Shown one piece after another: positions 18,894 to 26,841 of a DNA stretch of 64,000 bases. Every line of letters starts with the position of its first letter. Within the stretch, counting starts at the first letter, position 1. Origin of the DNA: Actinomycetota bacterium (lineage in GTDB: Bacteria > Actinomycetota > Actinomycetes > Streptosporangiales > Streptosporangiaceae); NCBI GenBank assembly GCA_019240215.1, contig JAFAYQ010000006.1, forward strand, positions 1-64,000, read 5' to 3'. Made by a program: the position numbers and the translations under genes. The notes under the pieces were generated by a model. That model was not told where the DNA came from. It saw only the letters and a program-made list of their open reading frames with translations, and did not search any database.

Positions 18894-20323
18894 GCCCGGC
18901 CGGAACCGGCGGCCCGCTGGTCGTGGTGGGCGACGCGCTGCTCGACCGGGACGTGGACGGGCAGGTCAGGCGGCTGGCGCCGGACGCGCCGGCCCCGGTG
19001 CTGGAGGATGCGGCCCCGACCTGCCGGCCCGGGGGCGCGGCGCTGGCCGCCCGGCTGGCGGCCGCCGACGGCGGACCGGTGGTCCTGGTCGCGCCGCTCG
19101 GCGACGACGAGGCCAGCGAGCGGGTGGTGGCGCTGCTGGAACCGTATGTGACCGTGGTCCGGCTGCCGCTGACCGGGGCGCTGCCGGAGAAGACCCGGTT
19201 CCGGACCGGGGGCCGGACGCTGCTGCGGGCCGACCGGGGCGGCGGGCGCCCCGGCGCGGCGGGCGTCGCGGCCGAGCAGGCGATCAGCGGGGCGGGAACC
19301 ATCCTGGTCTCCGATTACGGGCGCGGGCTGACCGCCGATCCGGAGCTGCGGGCGCTGCTGGCGCGGCAAGCCGCCCGGGTGCCGCTGGTCTGGGATCCAC
19401 ACCCGCGGGGCGCTTCCCCGGTGCCCCGGGCCCGGCTGGTCACGCCCAACTACGCCGAGGCGCTGGCGGCGGCCGGGACCGAGGCCGGCGTCGCTGACGC
19501 GTTGCCGACGGCGGTGGCGGCCGCGCAGGAGCTGGGCTCGCGCTGGACGGCCGACGCGGTGGCGGTGACGCTCGGCGAGCGCGGCGCGGTCCTGGTCCAG
19601 GGGGCCACCGCCCCGGTGGTGGTCCCGGCCGCGCCGGTCGACGCGGCCGACCCGTGCGGCGCGGGCGACCGGTTCGCGGCCACCGCCGCCGCGGCCCTGC
19701 GGCGCGGGGCGCTGACCTCGGAGGCGGTGACGGCCGCGGTCGCGGCGGCGACCGCGTACCTGGCGGCCGGCGGGGTCAGCCGCTACGGCACCGCCGACGA
19801 GATGGCGATGGGCGGCTCGGGGGCGCCGACGGGCACCGCGGGAACCGGGCAGGCGGAGCCGTCCGCGGATCCGCAGGCGGCGGACGCGGCCCGGCTGGCC
19901 GAGCGGGTGCGGGCGGGCGGCGGCACCGTGGTGGCCACCGGCGGCTGCTTCGACCTGCTGCACGCCGGGCACGTCAGCCTGCTGCAGACCGCCCGCTCGC
20001 TGGGCGACTGCCTGATCGTGTGCCTGAACTCCGACGCCTCGGTGCGGCGGCTCAAGGGCGCCGGACGGCCGCTCAACCCGGCCGCCGACCGGGCCGCGGT
20101 GCTGGCCGCGCTGGGCTGCGTCGACGCGGTCGCGGTGTTCGCGGAGGACACTCCCTGCGCGGTGCTGGACCAGCTGCGGCCGGACATCTGGGTCAAGGGC
20201 GGCGACTACGACGGCCGCGAACTGCCGGAGGCGGCCCGGCTGAAGACCTGGGGCGGGATCGCGGTCACCGTGCCCTACCTGAGCGGGCGGTCGACCACCC
20301 GGCTGGCCTCGGCGTTCACCTGA
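18890..20323 (+). CDS. hldE: Bifunctional heptose-7-phosphate kinase / heptose-1-phosphate adenylyltransferase
   Basis: A 477-residue two-domain protein. Residues 1 to about 310 form a PfkB-type sugar kinase with DALLDRDVDG near the start and the ADPCGAGDRF motif that holds the catalytic Asp. A Gly/Ala/Pro linker follows. From about residue 340, VVATGGCFDLLHAGHVSLL with its HxGH motif is the cytidylyltransferase-like domain that makes ADP-heptose, and VKGGDYDGRELPE completes it. With GmhA and the GmhB domain at 10665 this gives a full route to ADP-heptose; no HldD epimerase is seen in the window. The GTG start overlaps gmhA. Confidence 0.92.
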   Translation: MSPAGTGGPLVVVGDALLDRDVDGQVRRLAPDAPAPVLEDAAPTCRPGGAALAARLAAADGGPVVLVAPLGDDEASERVVALLEPYVTVVRLPLTGALPEKTRFRTGGRTLLRADRGGGRPGAAGVAAEQAISGAGTILVSDYGRGLTADPELRALLARQAARVPLVWDPHPRGASPVPRARLVTPNYAEALAAAGTEAGVADALPTAVAAAQELGSRWTADAVAVTLGERGAVLVQGATAPVVVPAAPVDAADPCGAGDRFAATAAAALRRGALTSEAVTAAVAAATAYLAAGGVSRYGTADEMAMGGSGAPTGTAGTGQAEPSADPQAADAARLAERVRAGGGTVVATGGCFDLLHAGHVSLLQTARSLGDCLIVCLNSDASVRRLKGAGRPLNPAADRAAVLAALGCVDAVAVFAEDTPCAVLDQLRPDIWVKGGDYDGRELPEAARLKTWGGIAVTVPYLSGRSTTRLASAFT

Positions 20324-20325
20324 TC

Positions 20326-21273
20326 ATGGCGGGACGGGTCCTGCTGCTGCGGGCGCTCGGACTCGGGGACTTCCTGACCGGGATACCCGCCTTCCGGGCG
20401 GTCGCCCGCGCGTTCCCGGGCCGCCGGGTGATCCTGGCCGCCCCCGCCGCCCTGGCCCCGCTGGTCCCGCTGACCGGCGCCGTCGACGAGCTGCTGCCGA
20501 CCGGCGAGCTGGAGCCGGTGCCGTGGACCGGGCCGCCGCCCGAGGTCGCGATCGACCTGCACGGACGGGGGCCGGCCAGCCACCGGCTGGTGGCCGGCCT
20601 GCACCCCGGCCGGCTGATCGTGTTCGGCGGCGAGCACGCGGGCGGGTACGCCGGGCCGGACTGGCGGGCGGGCGAGCACGAGGTGGCCCGGTGGTGCCGG
20701 CTGTGCACCGAGTCCGGCATTCCGGCCGATCCGGCCGACCTGGAGCTGCATTACCCGGCCGAATGGCGGGCGGGACCCCGGTTCACGCTGCTGCACCCGG
20801 GCGCGGCGGCGCCGGGCCGCCGCTGGCCCGCGGATCGTTTCGCGGCCGTGGCCCGCCAGCTGACGGCCCGGGGTCACCGGGTTCGGATCACCGGGTCGGC
20901 GGGCGAGCGGGAACTGGCGCTGCGGATCGCGGCCCAGGCCGGGCTGCCGGATGACCACGTGCTGGCGGGCCAGACCGGCCTCACCGCGCTGGTCGCGCTG
21001 GTCGCGCCGGCCCGGCTGGTGATCTCCGGCGACACCGGGGTCTCGCACCTGGCGACCGCCCTGGCCCGGCCGTCGGTGACGCTGTTCGGCCCGGTGCCGC
21101 CGGCCGAGTGGGGGCCGCCCTCGCACCCCCGGCACCAGGTGCTGTGGGCCGGGTCGCCCGGGTACCGGGGCGACCCGCACGCTGATCAGCTCGACCCGGC
21201 GCTCGGCGCGATCACACCTGAGCTTGCTCTTCGGGCTTCTGAGCGCGCCCTGCGGGGCGGCCGAGCTGGTTGA
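20326..21273 (+). CDS. Family 9 glycosyltransferase (heptosyltransferase-like) 2
   Basis: A 315-residue GT9 protein with RVLLLRALGLGDFLTGIPAF, LLHPGAAAPGRRWPADRFA and SGDTGVSHLATALARPSV. It starts 2 nt after hldE. It is only distantly similar to the GT9 at 15057, so the pathway has two different candidate heptosyltransferases. Its last 62 nt overlap the convergent SDR gene; the reading through that region (ALRASERALRGGRAG) is low-complexity, so the authentic C-terminus may originally have been shorter. Confidence 0.86.
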   Translation: MAGRVLLLRALGLGDFLTGIPAFRAVARAFPGRRVILAAPAALAPLVPLTGAVDELLPTGELEPVPWTGPPPEVAIDLHGRGPASHRLVAGLHPGRLIVFGGEHAGGYAGPDWRAGEHEVARWCRLCTESGIPADPADLELHYPAEWRAGPRFTLLHPGAAAPGRRWPADRFAAVARQLTARGHRVRITGSAGERELALRIAAQAGLPDDHVLAGQTGLTALVALVAPARLVISGDTGVSHLATALARPSVTLFGPVPPAEWGPPSHPRHQVLWAGSPGYRGDPHADQLDPALGAITPELALRASERALRGGRAG

Positions 21274-22276
21274 AGCGCTGAGCGGCGGCCCGGCCGAGCG
21301 TGGTCAGCGCGCCGTACACCGGCTCGGGCAGGGACGGGCGCAGCTGGCGGCCCGGTTCGGCCTGGCCGTCGGCGTCGGGGGCGGGCAGCGCCAGGTTCTG
21401 CACCGCGTGCAGGACGGTGGCGGTCAGCCCGGGCGAGACCGCGGCCAGCCGGCTAACCACCTGGCCGGCCGGGGTGAGCAGGACCTCCGGGCGGCGCTGG
21501 GCCACCCCGGCCACGATCTGGCGGGCCGCCCGCTCGGCGTCCATCGAGATCACCGGCAGGCTGGCGCCGAGCCCGAACCAGGTGAACTCCTCGTCCTGGC
21601 GGCCCGCGAACTCGGCGTTCAGGTGCGAGCCGGTCCGCATCAGGCCGGGCACCACGGTGGTGACGGTGACCGGGCGGCGGCCGAGCTCGGCCCGCAGCCC
21701 TTCGGAGAAGCCGACGGCGGCGAACTTGGCCGTGCTGTAGGGCAGCAGGTGGGGCACGCTGAGCTTGCCGCCGATCGAGGTGATGGTGACGATCCGGCCG
21801 TGCCCCTGGGCCTGCATGACCGGCAGCGCCGCCAGCGCCAGCCGGACCGGCGCCAGCGCCATCAGCGCCACCGCGGTCTCGTAGTCGGCCGGGGTGGTCG
21901 ATTCGACCGGTCCGACCCGGATGATGCCGGCGTTGGCGACCACGATGTCCAGCCGCCCGTACCGCTCCCGGGCCGCCTCGACCAGGCGTTCGGCGGCGCC
22001 GGCGCCGGTCAGGTCGCAGGTCACGGTGGCGACCTCGGCGCCGGTGGCGCGCAGCCGGGCGGCGGCCTCGTCCAGCTCGGCCTCGTCGCGGGCGCAGATG
22101 AGCAGGCGGCAGCCGCGGCCGGCCAGCTCGGTGGCCAGCAGCAGGCCGAGCCCGCGGGACGCGCCGGTCACCACCGCCACCTCGCCGCGCAGGTCGTCTT
22201 CGGCCCGGGGCCGGAGGACAAGGGTGGTGCCGAGCGCGGCGGCCAGGCTGATCGTGGAAGCGGCGGAGAACTTCAT
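21212..22276 (-). CDS. Short-chain dehydrogenase/reductase
   Basis: The 354-residue SDR has an intact VTGASRGLGLLLA cofactor motif, the NAGI segment, ITSIGGK with catalytic Ser and YSTAKFA (YxxxK). A hydrophobic N-terminal 20 residues and a 90-residue C-terminal extension past the classical SDR core make it longer than usual. The extension overlaps the end of the convergent GT9 gene by 62 nt. It is divergent from the TetR gene at 22414, and the operator array between them could control both. The substrate is unknown. Confidence 0.88.
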   Translation of the reverse strand: MKFSAASTISLAAALGTTLVLRPRAEDDLRGEVAVVTGASRGLGLLLATELAGRGCRLLICARDEAELDEAAARLRATGAEVATVTCDLTGAGAAERLVEAARERYGRLDIVVANAGIIRVGPVESTTPADYETAVALMALAPVRLALAALPVMQAQGHGRIVTITSIGGKLSVPHLLPYSTAKFAAVGFSEGLRAELGRRPVTVTTVVPGLMRTGSHLNAEFAGRQDEEFTWFGLGASLPVISMDAERAARQIVAGVAQRRPEVLLTPAGQVVSRLAAVSPGLTATVLHAVQNLALPAPDADGQAEPGRQLRPSLPEPVYGALTTLGRAAAQRFNQLGRPAGRAQKPEEQAQV

Positions 22277-22366
22277 ACCGTCTCCACTTTCCGCAGCTGG
22301 GGCAGTTATGCAGGCGGGAAGGGCCGGGCCCGAGTGGTCACCGGCGGCTGTAATTCAGTATCTCCT

Positions 22367-22405
22367 AGTATCGATACTTTTTAATATCGATATTTATGTG
22401 TATCG
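22367..22405 (+). promoter_or_regulatory. TetR operator array, three TATCG-centred sites at 16-bp period
   Basis: Two perfect 12-bp palindromes, AGTATCGATACT at 22367-22378 and AATATCGATATT at 22383-22394, are spaced 16 bp centre to centre. A third TATCG occurs exactly 16 bp further (22401-22405), 8 nt before the TetR start codon. The array lies between the divergent SDR and tetR genes, so autoregulation and SDR repression are the simple reading. The region is strikingly AT-rich. Confidence 0.7.
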
Positions 22406-22413
22406 TTTAGCGC

Positions 22414-23028
22414 ATGAGCCCCCAGGTTGGCCGCAAACGCGACGGCACCCGTGACGCCGTCATCCTCGACGCGACGCTGGCGGTGCTGGCCGAGCAGGGC
22501 TACGAGGGCATGACGATCGACATGGTCGCCGCCCAGGCGGGCATGGCCCGGGCCACCGTCTACCGGCGCTGGCCGACCAAGGCCGACCTGGTGCTCGAGG
22601 CGGTGTCGCGGCTGAGCCACGGCGACGTCCAGCTCGACCAGCTGCCGGACACCGGCAGCCTGCGCGGCGACCTGACCGCGATGATCGTCCCGTTCGACGA
22701 CGAGCAGCAGCAGATCCGCATCCACGCCGTGGCCGGGCTGCTGGCGCTGGCCAAGACCGACGAACGGCTGGCCGAGACGGCGACCGCCGCGGGCATCGGC
22801 CCGTGGATCGAAGCTGGCCGCTTCCTCATGCAGCGCGCGGTCGACCGCGGCGAGTTCCCGCCCGCCGACGTCGCCACGCTGGCCGAAGTCATCCCCATGC
22901 TGTGCGTCGCCCGCGCCGTACAGCGGCTGCCGATCACCCGCGAGTTCAGCCTCGCGCTGCTCGACGGCGTCATCCTCCCCGCCCTGCGCGGCGGCCGTGA
23001 ACCATCGACCGAAAGGCATCCGGCATGA
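22414..23028 (+). CDS. TetR family transcriptional regulator
   Basis: A 204-residue regulator with an N-terminal TetR helix-turn-helix (about residues 15-60, VLAEQGYEGMTIDMVAAQAG then ATVYRRWPTKADL) and a C-terminal ligand domain of the TetR_C_11-like type. No Shine-Dalgarno precedes the ATG; the operator array extends almost to it, so the mRNA may be leaderless or nearly so. The stop overlaps the next ATG by 4 nt. It probably represses itself and the divergent SDR gene through the palindromes at 22367-22405. Confidence 0.9.
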   Translation: MSPQVGRKRDGTRDAVILDATLAVLAEQGYEGMTIDMVAAQAGMARATVYRRWPTKADLVLEAVSRLSHGDVQLDQLPDTGSLRGDLTAMIVPFDDEQQQIRIHAVAGLLALAKTDERLAETATAAGIGPWIEAGRFLMQRAVDRGEFPPADVATLAEVIPMLCVARAVQRLPITREFSLALLDGVILPALRGGREPSTERHPA

Positions 23029-23444
23029 CCGTCACCACTACCGCCCACGCCAACTTCCGCGGCCAGGCCCGCGAAGCGCTCACCTTCTACCGCTCGGTGT
23101 TCGGCGGCGACCTGATGCTGGCCACCTACGCCGACATCCACTCGGCTGAGACCCCCGAGCAGGCCGGCCACATCGCCTTCGGCCGGGTCAAGGCGCCCAG
23201 CGGCTTCGACCTCATGGCCTACGACGTACAGCCGTCCAAGGCCTACGATCCGGACGAGAACGCCTTCTACATCACCCTCCAGGGCGACGACGCGGGCGAG
23301 ATCGAGGCCCGGTGGGACGGCCTGGCCGACGGCGGAACCGTCCTCATCCCGCTGGGCCCGGCTCCGTTCGCTCCGCTCTACGGCATGCTGACCGACCGCT
23401 ACGGCCTCACCTGGATCGTCGGCGTCGAGGGTCAGGACGGCTGA
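23025..23444 (+). CDS. VOC/PhnB-like (glyoxalase-fold) protein
   Basis: This 139-residue protein has a single glyoxalase/DMT-like fold: FRGQAREALTFYRSVFGGDL at the N-terminus and LYGMLTDRYGLTWIVGV at the C-terminus, as in PhnB-like 3-demethylubiquinone methyltransferase-related proteins. The function in most bacteria is unknown. Its ATG overlaps the TetR stop, so the two are co-expressed. It is convergent with the PPOX gene, with 18 nt between the stops. Confidence 0.85.
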   Translation: MTVTTTAHANFRGQAREALTFYRSVFGGDLMLATYADIHSAETPEQAGHIAFGRVKAPSGFDLMAYDVQPSKAYDPDENAFYITLQGDDAGEIEARWDGLADGGTVLIPLGPAPFAPLYGMLTDRYGLTWIVGVEGQDG

Positions 23445-23462
23445 CCCCCCGGCCGGTTCGGT

Positions 23463-24032
23463 CTACGCGCCGGACGCGGGCACCGGGTCGGCCACCCGCA
23501 GCCCGGTCGGGCAGCCGTCGATGCTGGTCTGGTTCTTGGTCCGCTGGTAGTCCTCGATGCCGTCGGGGCCCTTCTTGCTGGCCCACTGGGCCATCAGCGG
23601 CCGGTCGTCGGTGTACTCCATGAACGGCACGCCGTAACCGCACGAGGTCTGGACCATTTCAACGCTCAGGTCGAAGATCTGGCGGGCGCCGGCCATCGGC
23701 GGGAAACACCCGATGAGCTCGTCCCACTCCGGCTGGCCGGGCTGGATCTCGGTCGCGGTGCCGTACAGCCGCAGGATCAGCGGCTGCCGTTCGAACGAGC
23801 AGAACATCACCGTCATCCGGTTGACGTCCAGCAGGTGGGCGGCGGTCTCGTTGCCGCTGCCGGTGCCGTTCAGCCAGATGACCCGGTTGGGCCCGAGCAC
23901 CCGCAGCGACTCCAGGCCCTTCGGGGAGACGTTCACCCGTCCCCCGCGGGCGGCCGTGGCCACGAAGAACACGTGCTGGGCGGCGATGAACCGCGCCAGC
24001 CGGTCACTGATCTCCTCGTACTGCTGCGCCAT
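23463..24032 (-). CDS. Pyridoxamine 5'-phosphate oxidase family (split-barrel flavin) protein
   Basis: A 189-residue protein starting MAQQYEEISDRLARFI, with HVFFVATAARGGRVNVSPKG, VIWLNGTGSGNETAAHL and QTSCGYGVPF, which define the PPOX/FMN-binding split barrel. Family members bind FMN, F420 or haem and reduce or oxidise small molecules. It lies 85 nt downstream of the DUF1990 gene on the same strand and could share its transcript. The substrate is unknown. Confidence 0.85.
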   Translation of the reverse strand: MAQQYEEISDRLARFIAAQHVFFVATAARGGRVNVSPKGLESLRVLGPNRVIWLNGTGSGNETAAHLLDVNRMTVMFCSFERQPLILRLYGTATEIQPGQPEWDELIGCFPPMAGARQIFDLSVEMVQTSCGYGVPFMEYTDDRPLMAQWASKKGPDGIEDYQRTKNQTSIDGCPTGLRVADPVPASGA

Positions 24033-24116
24033 CGCGCTCCACTCCCCGCCGCCGGACTCGAGCGAACCCTGCCGCCATGATAAGAGCCCGGTCCCCGTTC
24101 ACCCTTTTATTTCCGG

Positions 24117-24863
24117 TCAGGCGCCGGGGTGCAGCAGGCCGACGGCCAGACGCTCGGCCGGGTGCGGTTCCACGCCGGAGGGGGCCAGCACCAGGCCGTC
24201 CGGCCGGATCTCGGGCGACGGCAGGACCCCGCCGGACTGGGACTTCTGCACCAGGACGGCCATCCGGGTCTGGACGTTGCGGTAGAACCGCTGCTGCATC
24301 CAGTGGCCGAACACCCGGAAGCCCCAGCGGACCAGCGGGTTGGGGATCCGCGAGCGGCGGGAGTAGCCGGTGACCCGGAACGCTATCTGCCCGGTGCCGA
24401 GGTTCTTGATGACCTCGTAGCTGAGGCGGCCCTGTTCCAGGTGACCCGCCAGGGTCTGATAGCACCAGCCCGACACCCGCTCGCGCCCGGCGCTGGTCTG
24501 GCGGGTCTCGTCGATCACGCCAGTGATCCGGACCCCCAGGTAGAACCGCAGGAACAGGAACCGGCCCTCGAGGAGCATGTCGCGGCCGAGCAGAGGCCGG
24601 TCGTCGTGGTACACCGCGCGCAGGATGCGGGCGTCGGCGAACTCGTACTGGCCGACCAGCTGCCGGGCCCGTTCCCAGGGGCCGCCGGCCACCGGATCGC
24701 CGGGTGGCTCCTGGCCGATCACCGCCGCCACGCTGTCCACGTGCCAGCGGCCCTCGGGACGGCCGTCCTCCGGCGCCCGGGCCGGGTCGTAGTTCAGGCC
24801 CCGGCCGGCCAGGTCGTCCAGGGCGGCGGCCTCGTCGACCGGGCCCAGCAGCCACTCGCGCAC
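24117..24863 (-). CDS. DUF1990 family protein 1
   Basis: A 248-residue protein with the DUF1990 features RGLNYDP near the N-terminus, LGRDMLLEGRFLFLRFYLGVR, YQTLAGHLEQGRLSYEVIKN (split) and FRVTGYSRRS. The function is unknown. The GTG at 24861-24863 overlaps the stop of the small membrane-protein gene by 1 nt, which supports this start over a much longer in-frame extension. A second DUF1990 gene is encoded divergently 280 nt away. Confidence 0.8.
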   Translation of the reverse strand: MREWLLGPVDEAAALDDLAGRGLNYDPARAPEDGRPEGRWHVDSVAAVIGQEPPGDPVAGGPWERARQLVGQYEFADARILRAVYHDDRPLLGRDMLLEGRFLFLRFYLGVRITGVIDETRQTSAGRERVSGWCYQTLAGHLEQGRLSYEVIKNLGTGQIAFRVTGYSRRSRIPNPLVRWGFRVFGHWMQQRFYRNVQTRMAVLVQKSQSGGVLPSPEIRPDGLVLAPSGVEPHPAERLAVGLLHPGA

Positions 24864-25078
24864 TACTCGGCTTCCTGCAACGTGTCCCCGATCAGCCAGA
24901 ACATGGGCGGCCAGAGCCCGACGAACAGCGCCCGGCGCTCGGCGTTGCCGCGTTCGTCCTGATCGACAGTCTTGGCCCGGATCCACAGCCCGATACACAG
25001 CCCGATCGCCGCCAGCGACGTGGCGTGCATGTGGGTTCCGCGCAAGCCAGCGCGGTGCACCGCTTCGGTCACCGTCAT
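24863..25078 (-). CDS. Small membrane protein coupled to DUF1990
   Basis: A 71-residue protein starting MTVTEAVHRAGLRG, with GGAAAGGA as ribosome site just upstream. It has two hydrophobic stretches (about residues 18-30 and 50-62) separated by a charged AKTVDQDERGNAERR loop, so it may be a two-helix membrane hairpin. The stop codon overlaps the DUF1990 start. No family is recognised. The upstream extension to 25132 lacks a ribosome site. Confidence 0.65.
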   Translation of the reverse strand: MTVTEAVHRAGLRGTHMHATSLAAIGLCIGLWIRAKTVDQDERGNAERRALFVGLWPPMFWLIGDTLQEAE

Positions 25079-25141
25079 CTGATGTCCTTTCCAGGGGCCC
25101 CGTCCGCACGCGTCCGCTTCCCCCTGTGCCACGCTTTAGTC

Positions 25142-25846
25142 ATGTCAGCAGCGAACCGCACGGCCCGGGCCCGCACCGTGCTGGGCTGGCCCGTCGGGAT
25201 CGCGGTGGTGTCCTGGCGGTACATGTGGCGGACCACCCCGCTGCACCGGTCCGAAGAAACCGGCACCCGCGACGACCTGCCCGACCCGGACGGCGAAGGC
25301 AGCCAGGCCGGCGACCGCCGGCAGCCCGCCAGCGCGGGCGTGGGACCGCTGATGCACCGCACCTACCGCGTCGACATCACCGGCACCGGCATGACCCCGG
25401 AAACCCTCATCGACAAGGTGGCCGCCGAGCTGAACCAGGCCACCCCGGAGATGGCGGTGTTCCGCAAGACCAGCGGCTCCGGCCACCAGCCGGTCGGCTA
25501 CGGCGACGAGTTCGTGGTGCGGATGCCGGGACCGTGGGACGGCCCGGTGCGGGTGATCAAGCGCGAGCCGGCCGCGTTCCGGCTCGGCACCCTGGCGGGT
25601 CACCTGGAGGCCGGCGAAATCGAGTTCCGCGCGGTCTGCCACGACGACACGCTGCGCTTCGAGATCGAATCCTGGGCCCGGGCCGGCGACCGGCTGTCCA
25701 ACCTGCTGTACAACAAGGTCCGGCTGGCCAAAGAGATCCAGCTCAACATGTGGACCCACGTCTGCATCCGGGCGGCCGCCATCGCCGGCGGACGGCTCCG
25801 GGGTGGCGTCACCATCCGCACCCGCTGGGTGCCCTGGCCCAGCTGA
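25142..25846 (+). CDS. DUF1990 family protein 2
   Basis: A 234-residue protein with ARTVLGWPVGIAVVSWRYMW at the N-terminus, FRLGTLAGHLEAGEIEFRA and RLSNLLYNKVRLAKEIQLNM as DUF1990 landmarks. Residues about 40-70 form an acidic, probably disordered insertion. It is divergent from the small membrane-protein/DUF1990 pair with 63 nt between the starts, so all three genes likely form one regulatory unit. The biochemical role is not known. Confidence 0.75.
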   Translation: MSAANRTARARTVLGWPVGIAVVSWRYMWRTTPLHRSEETGTRDDLPDPDGEGSQAGDRRQPASAGVGPLMHRTYRVDITGTGMTPETLIDKVAAELNQATPEMAVFRKTSGSGHQPVGYGDEFVVRMPGPWDGPVRVIKREPAAFRLGTLAGHLEAGEIEFRAVCHDDTLRFEIESWARAGDRLSNLLYNKVRLAKEIQLNMWTHVCIRAAAIAGGRLRGGVTIRTRWVPWPS

Positions 25847-25861
25847 GCGGGCCGGCCGCCG

Positions 25862-26773
25862 TCACCGGGCGGCGGCCGCCGGGCGGTGGGCGTTCAGGGC
25901 GGTGGTGAACGCCTGGATCCGGGGGTGCCGGGCGGCGCCGCGGCGGGTGGCGGTGAAGATCTGGCGCTGCGGGTGGCCGGGCAGCGGGTGGGTCACCACG
26001 CCGGGGTGGCGGGCAACGCCGGACAGGCCGGGCAGCAGGGCGGCGGCCAGGCCCGCCTCGACCAGGCGCAGGTGGACCTGCAGGTCGGTGGAGGTGTAGC
26101 GGACGTCGGGCTCGAAACCGGCCTGGCGGCAGACCGACATCGCCCAGTCGCGGGCGGTGCCGGGCGGTTCCATCGCGAACGGGCGGGCGGCCAGGCTGGG
26201 CAGCGACCGCTCGGCCCAGCCGCCCGGAACCGCCAGCCGCAGGTCGTCGGCGAACAGGTCGTGGCGGTCGGTCTGGCGGGCGCGGGGCAACGGGAAACCG
26301 GGATACTCCTCGTCGAGGATCAGGTCGAACTCGCCGCTGATGAGGGCCGGGTAGGCGCGTTCGGGCTCCAGCTCGGTGACCTCCACCCGCAGCGCCGGGT
26401 AGCGCGGCTGCAGCTCGCTGAGGGCGGGCGGGACCAGGGCGAGGACGGCTCTCTGGAAGGCGGCCACCCGCAAGGTGCCGACGGTGTCGTTGAGCGACTG
26501 GGCCAGCGCCGCCTCGGTCCGCTCGAGCTCCTCGAGCAGGACCTCGGCGTGGGCGACCAGCAGCTCGGCCTGGGCGGTGAGCCGGACGCGGCGCCCGGCC
26601 GGCTCCAGCAGCCGGGCACCGGCCTCCTTTTCCAGGGTGGCGAGCTGCTGGGAGACGGCCGAGGGGCTGTAGGACAGGGCCTCGGCGACGGCGGCGATGG
26701 TGCCGCGGCGGGCGAGCTCGCGCAGCAGCCGCAGACGCCGCAGGTCGAGCACCACGCCTCCCGAAAGCATCAC
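25862..26773 (-). CDS. LysR family transcriptional regulator
   Basis: A protein of about 303 residues with the N-terminal winged helix-turn-helix (LRLLRELARRGTIAAVAEALSYSPSAVSQQL, broken here for reading, with SAVSQQL as recognition helix) and a LysR substrate-binding domain. The start is uncertain: GTG/ATG at 26773/26770 or an internal GTG a few codons on. It is divergent from the diaminopropionate-ammonia-lyase-like gene at 26842 with 68 nt between, the classic arrangement for a LysR activator of its neighbour. The inducer is probably an amino acid, by context. Confidence 0.87.
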   Translation of the reverse strand: MMLSGGVVLDLRRLRLLRELARRGTIAAVAEALSYSPSAVSQQLATLEKEAGARLLEPAGRRVRLTAQAELLVAHAEVLLEELERTEAALAQSLNDTVGTLRVAAFQRAVLALVPPALSELQPRYPALRVEVTELEPERAYPALISGEFDLILDEEYPGFPLPRARQTDRHDLFADDLRLAVPGGWAERSLPSLAARPFAMEPPGTARDWAMSVCRQAGFEPDVRYTSTDLQVHLRLVEAGLAAALLPGLSGVARHPGVVTHPLPGHPQRQIFTATRRGAARHPRIQAFTTALNAHRPAAAAR

Positions 26774-26841
26774 TTTTCTTCATATTAAAGCGCTGATTTC
26801 CGCGCTGGACCTGATGGGTTGGCGGAACCGAGAATGGCGGC

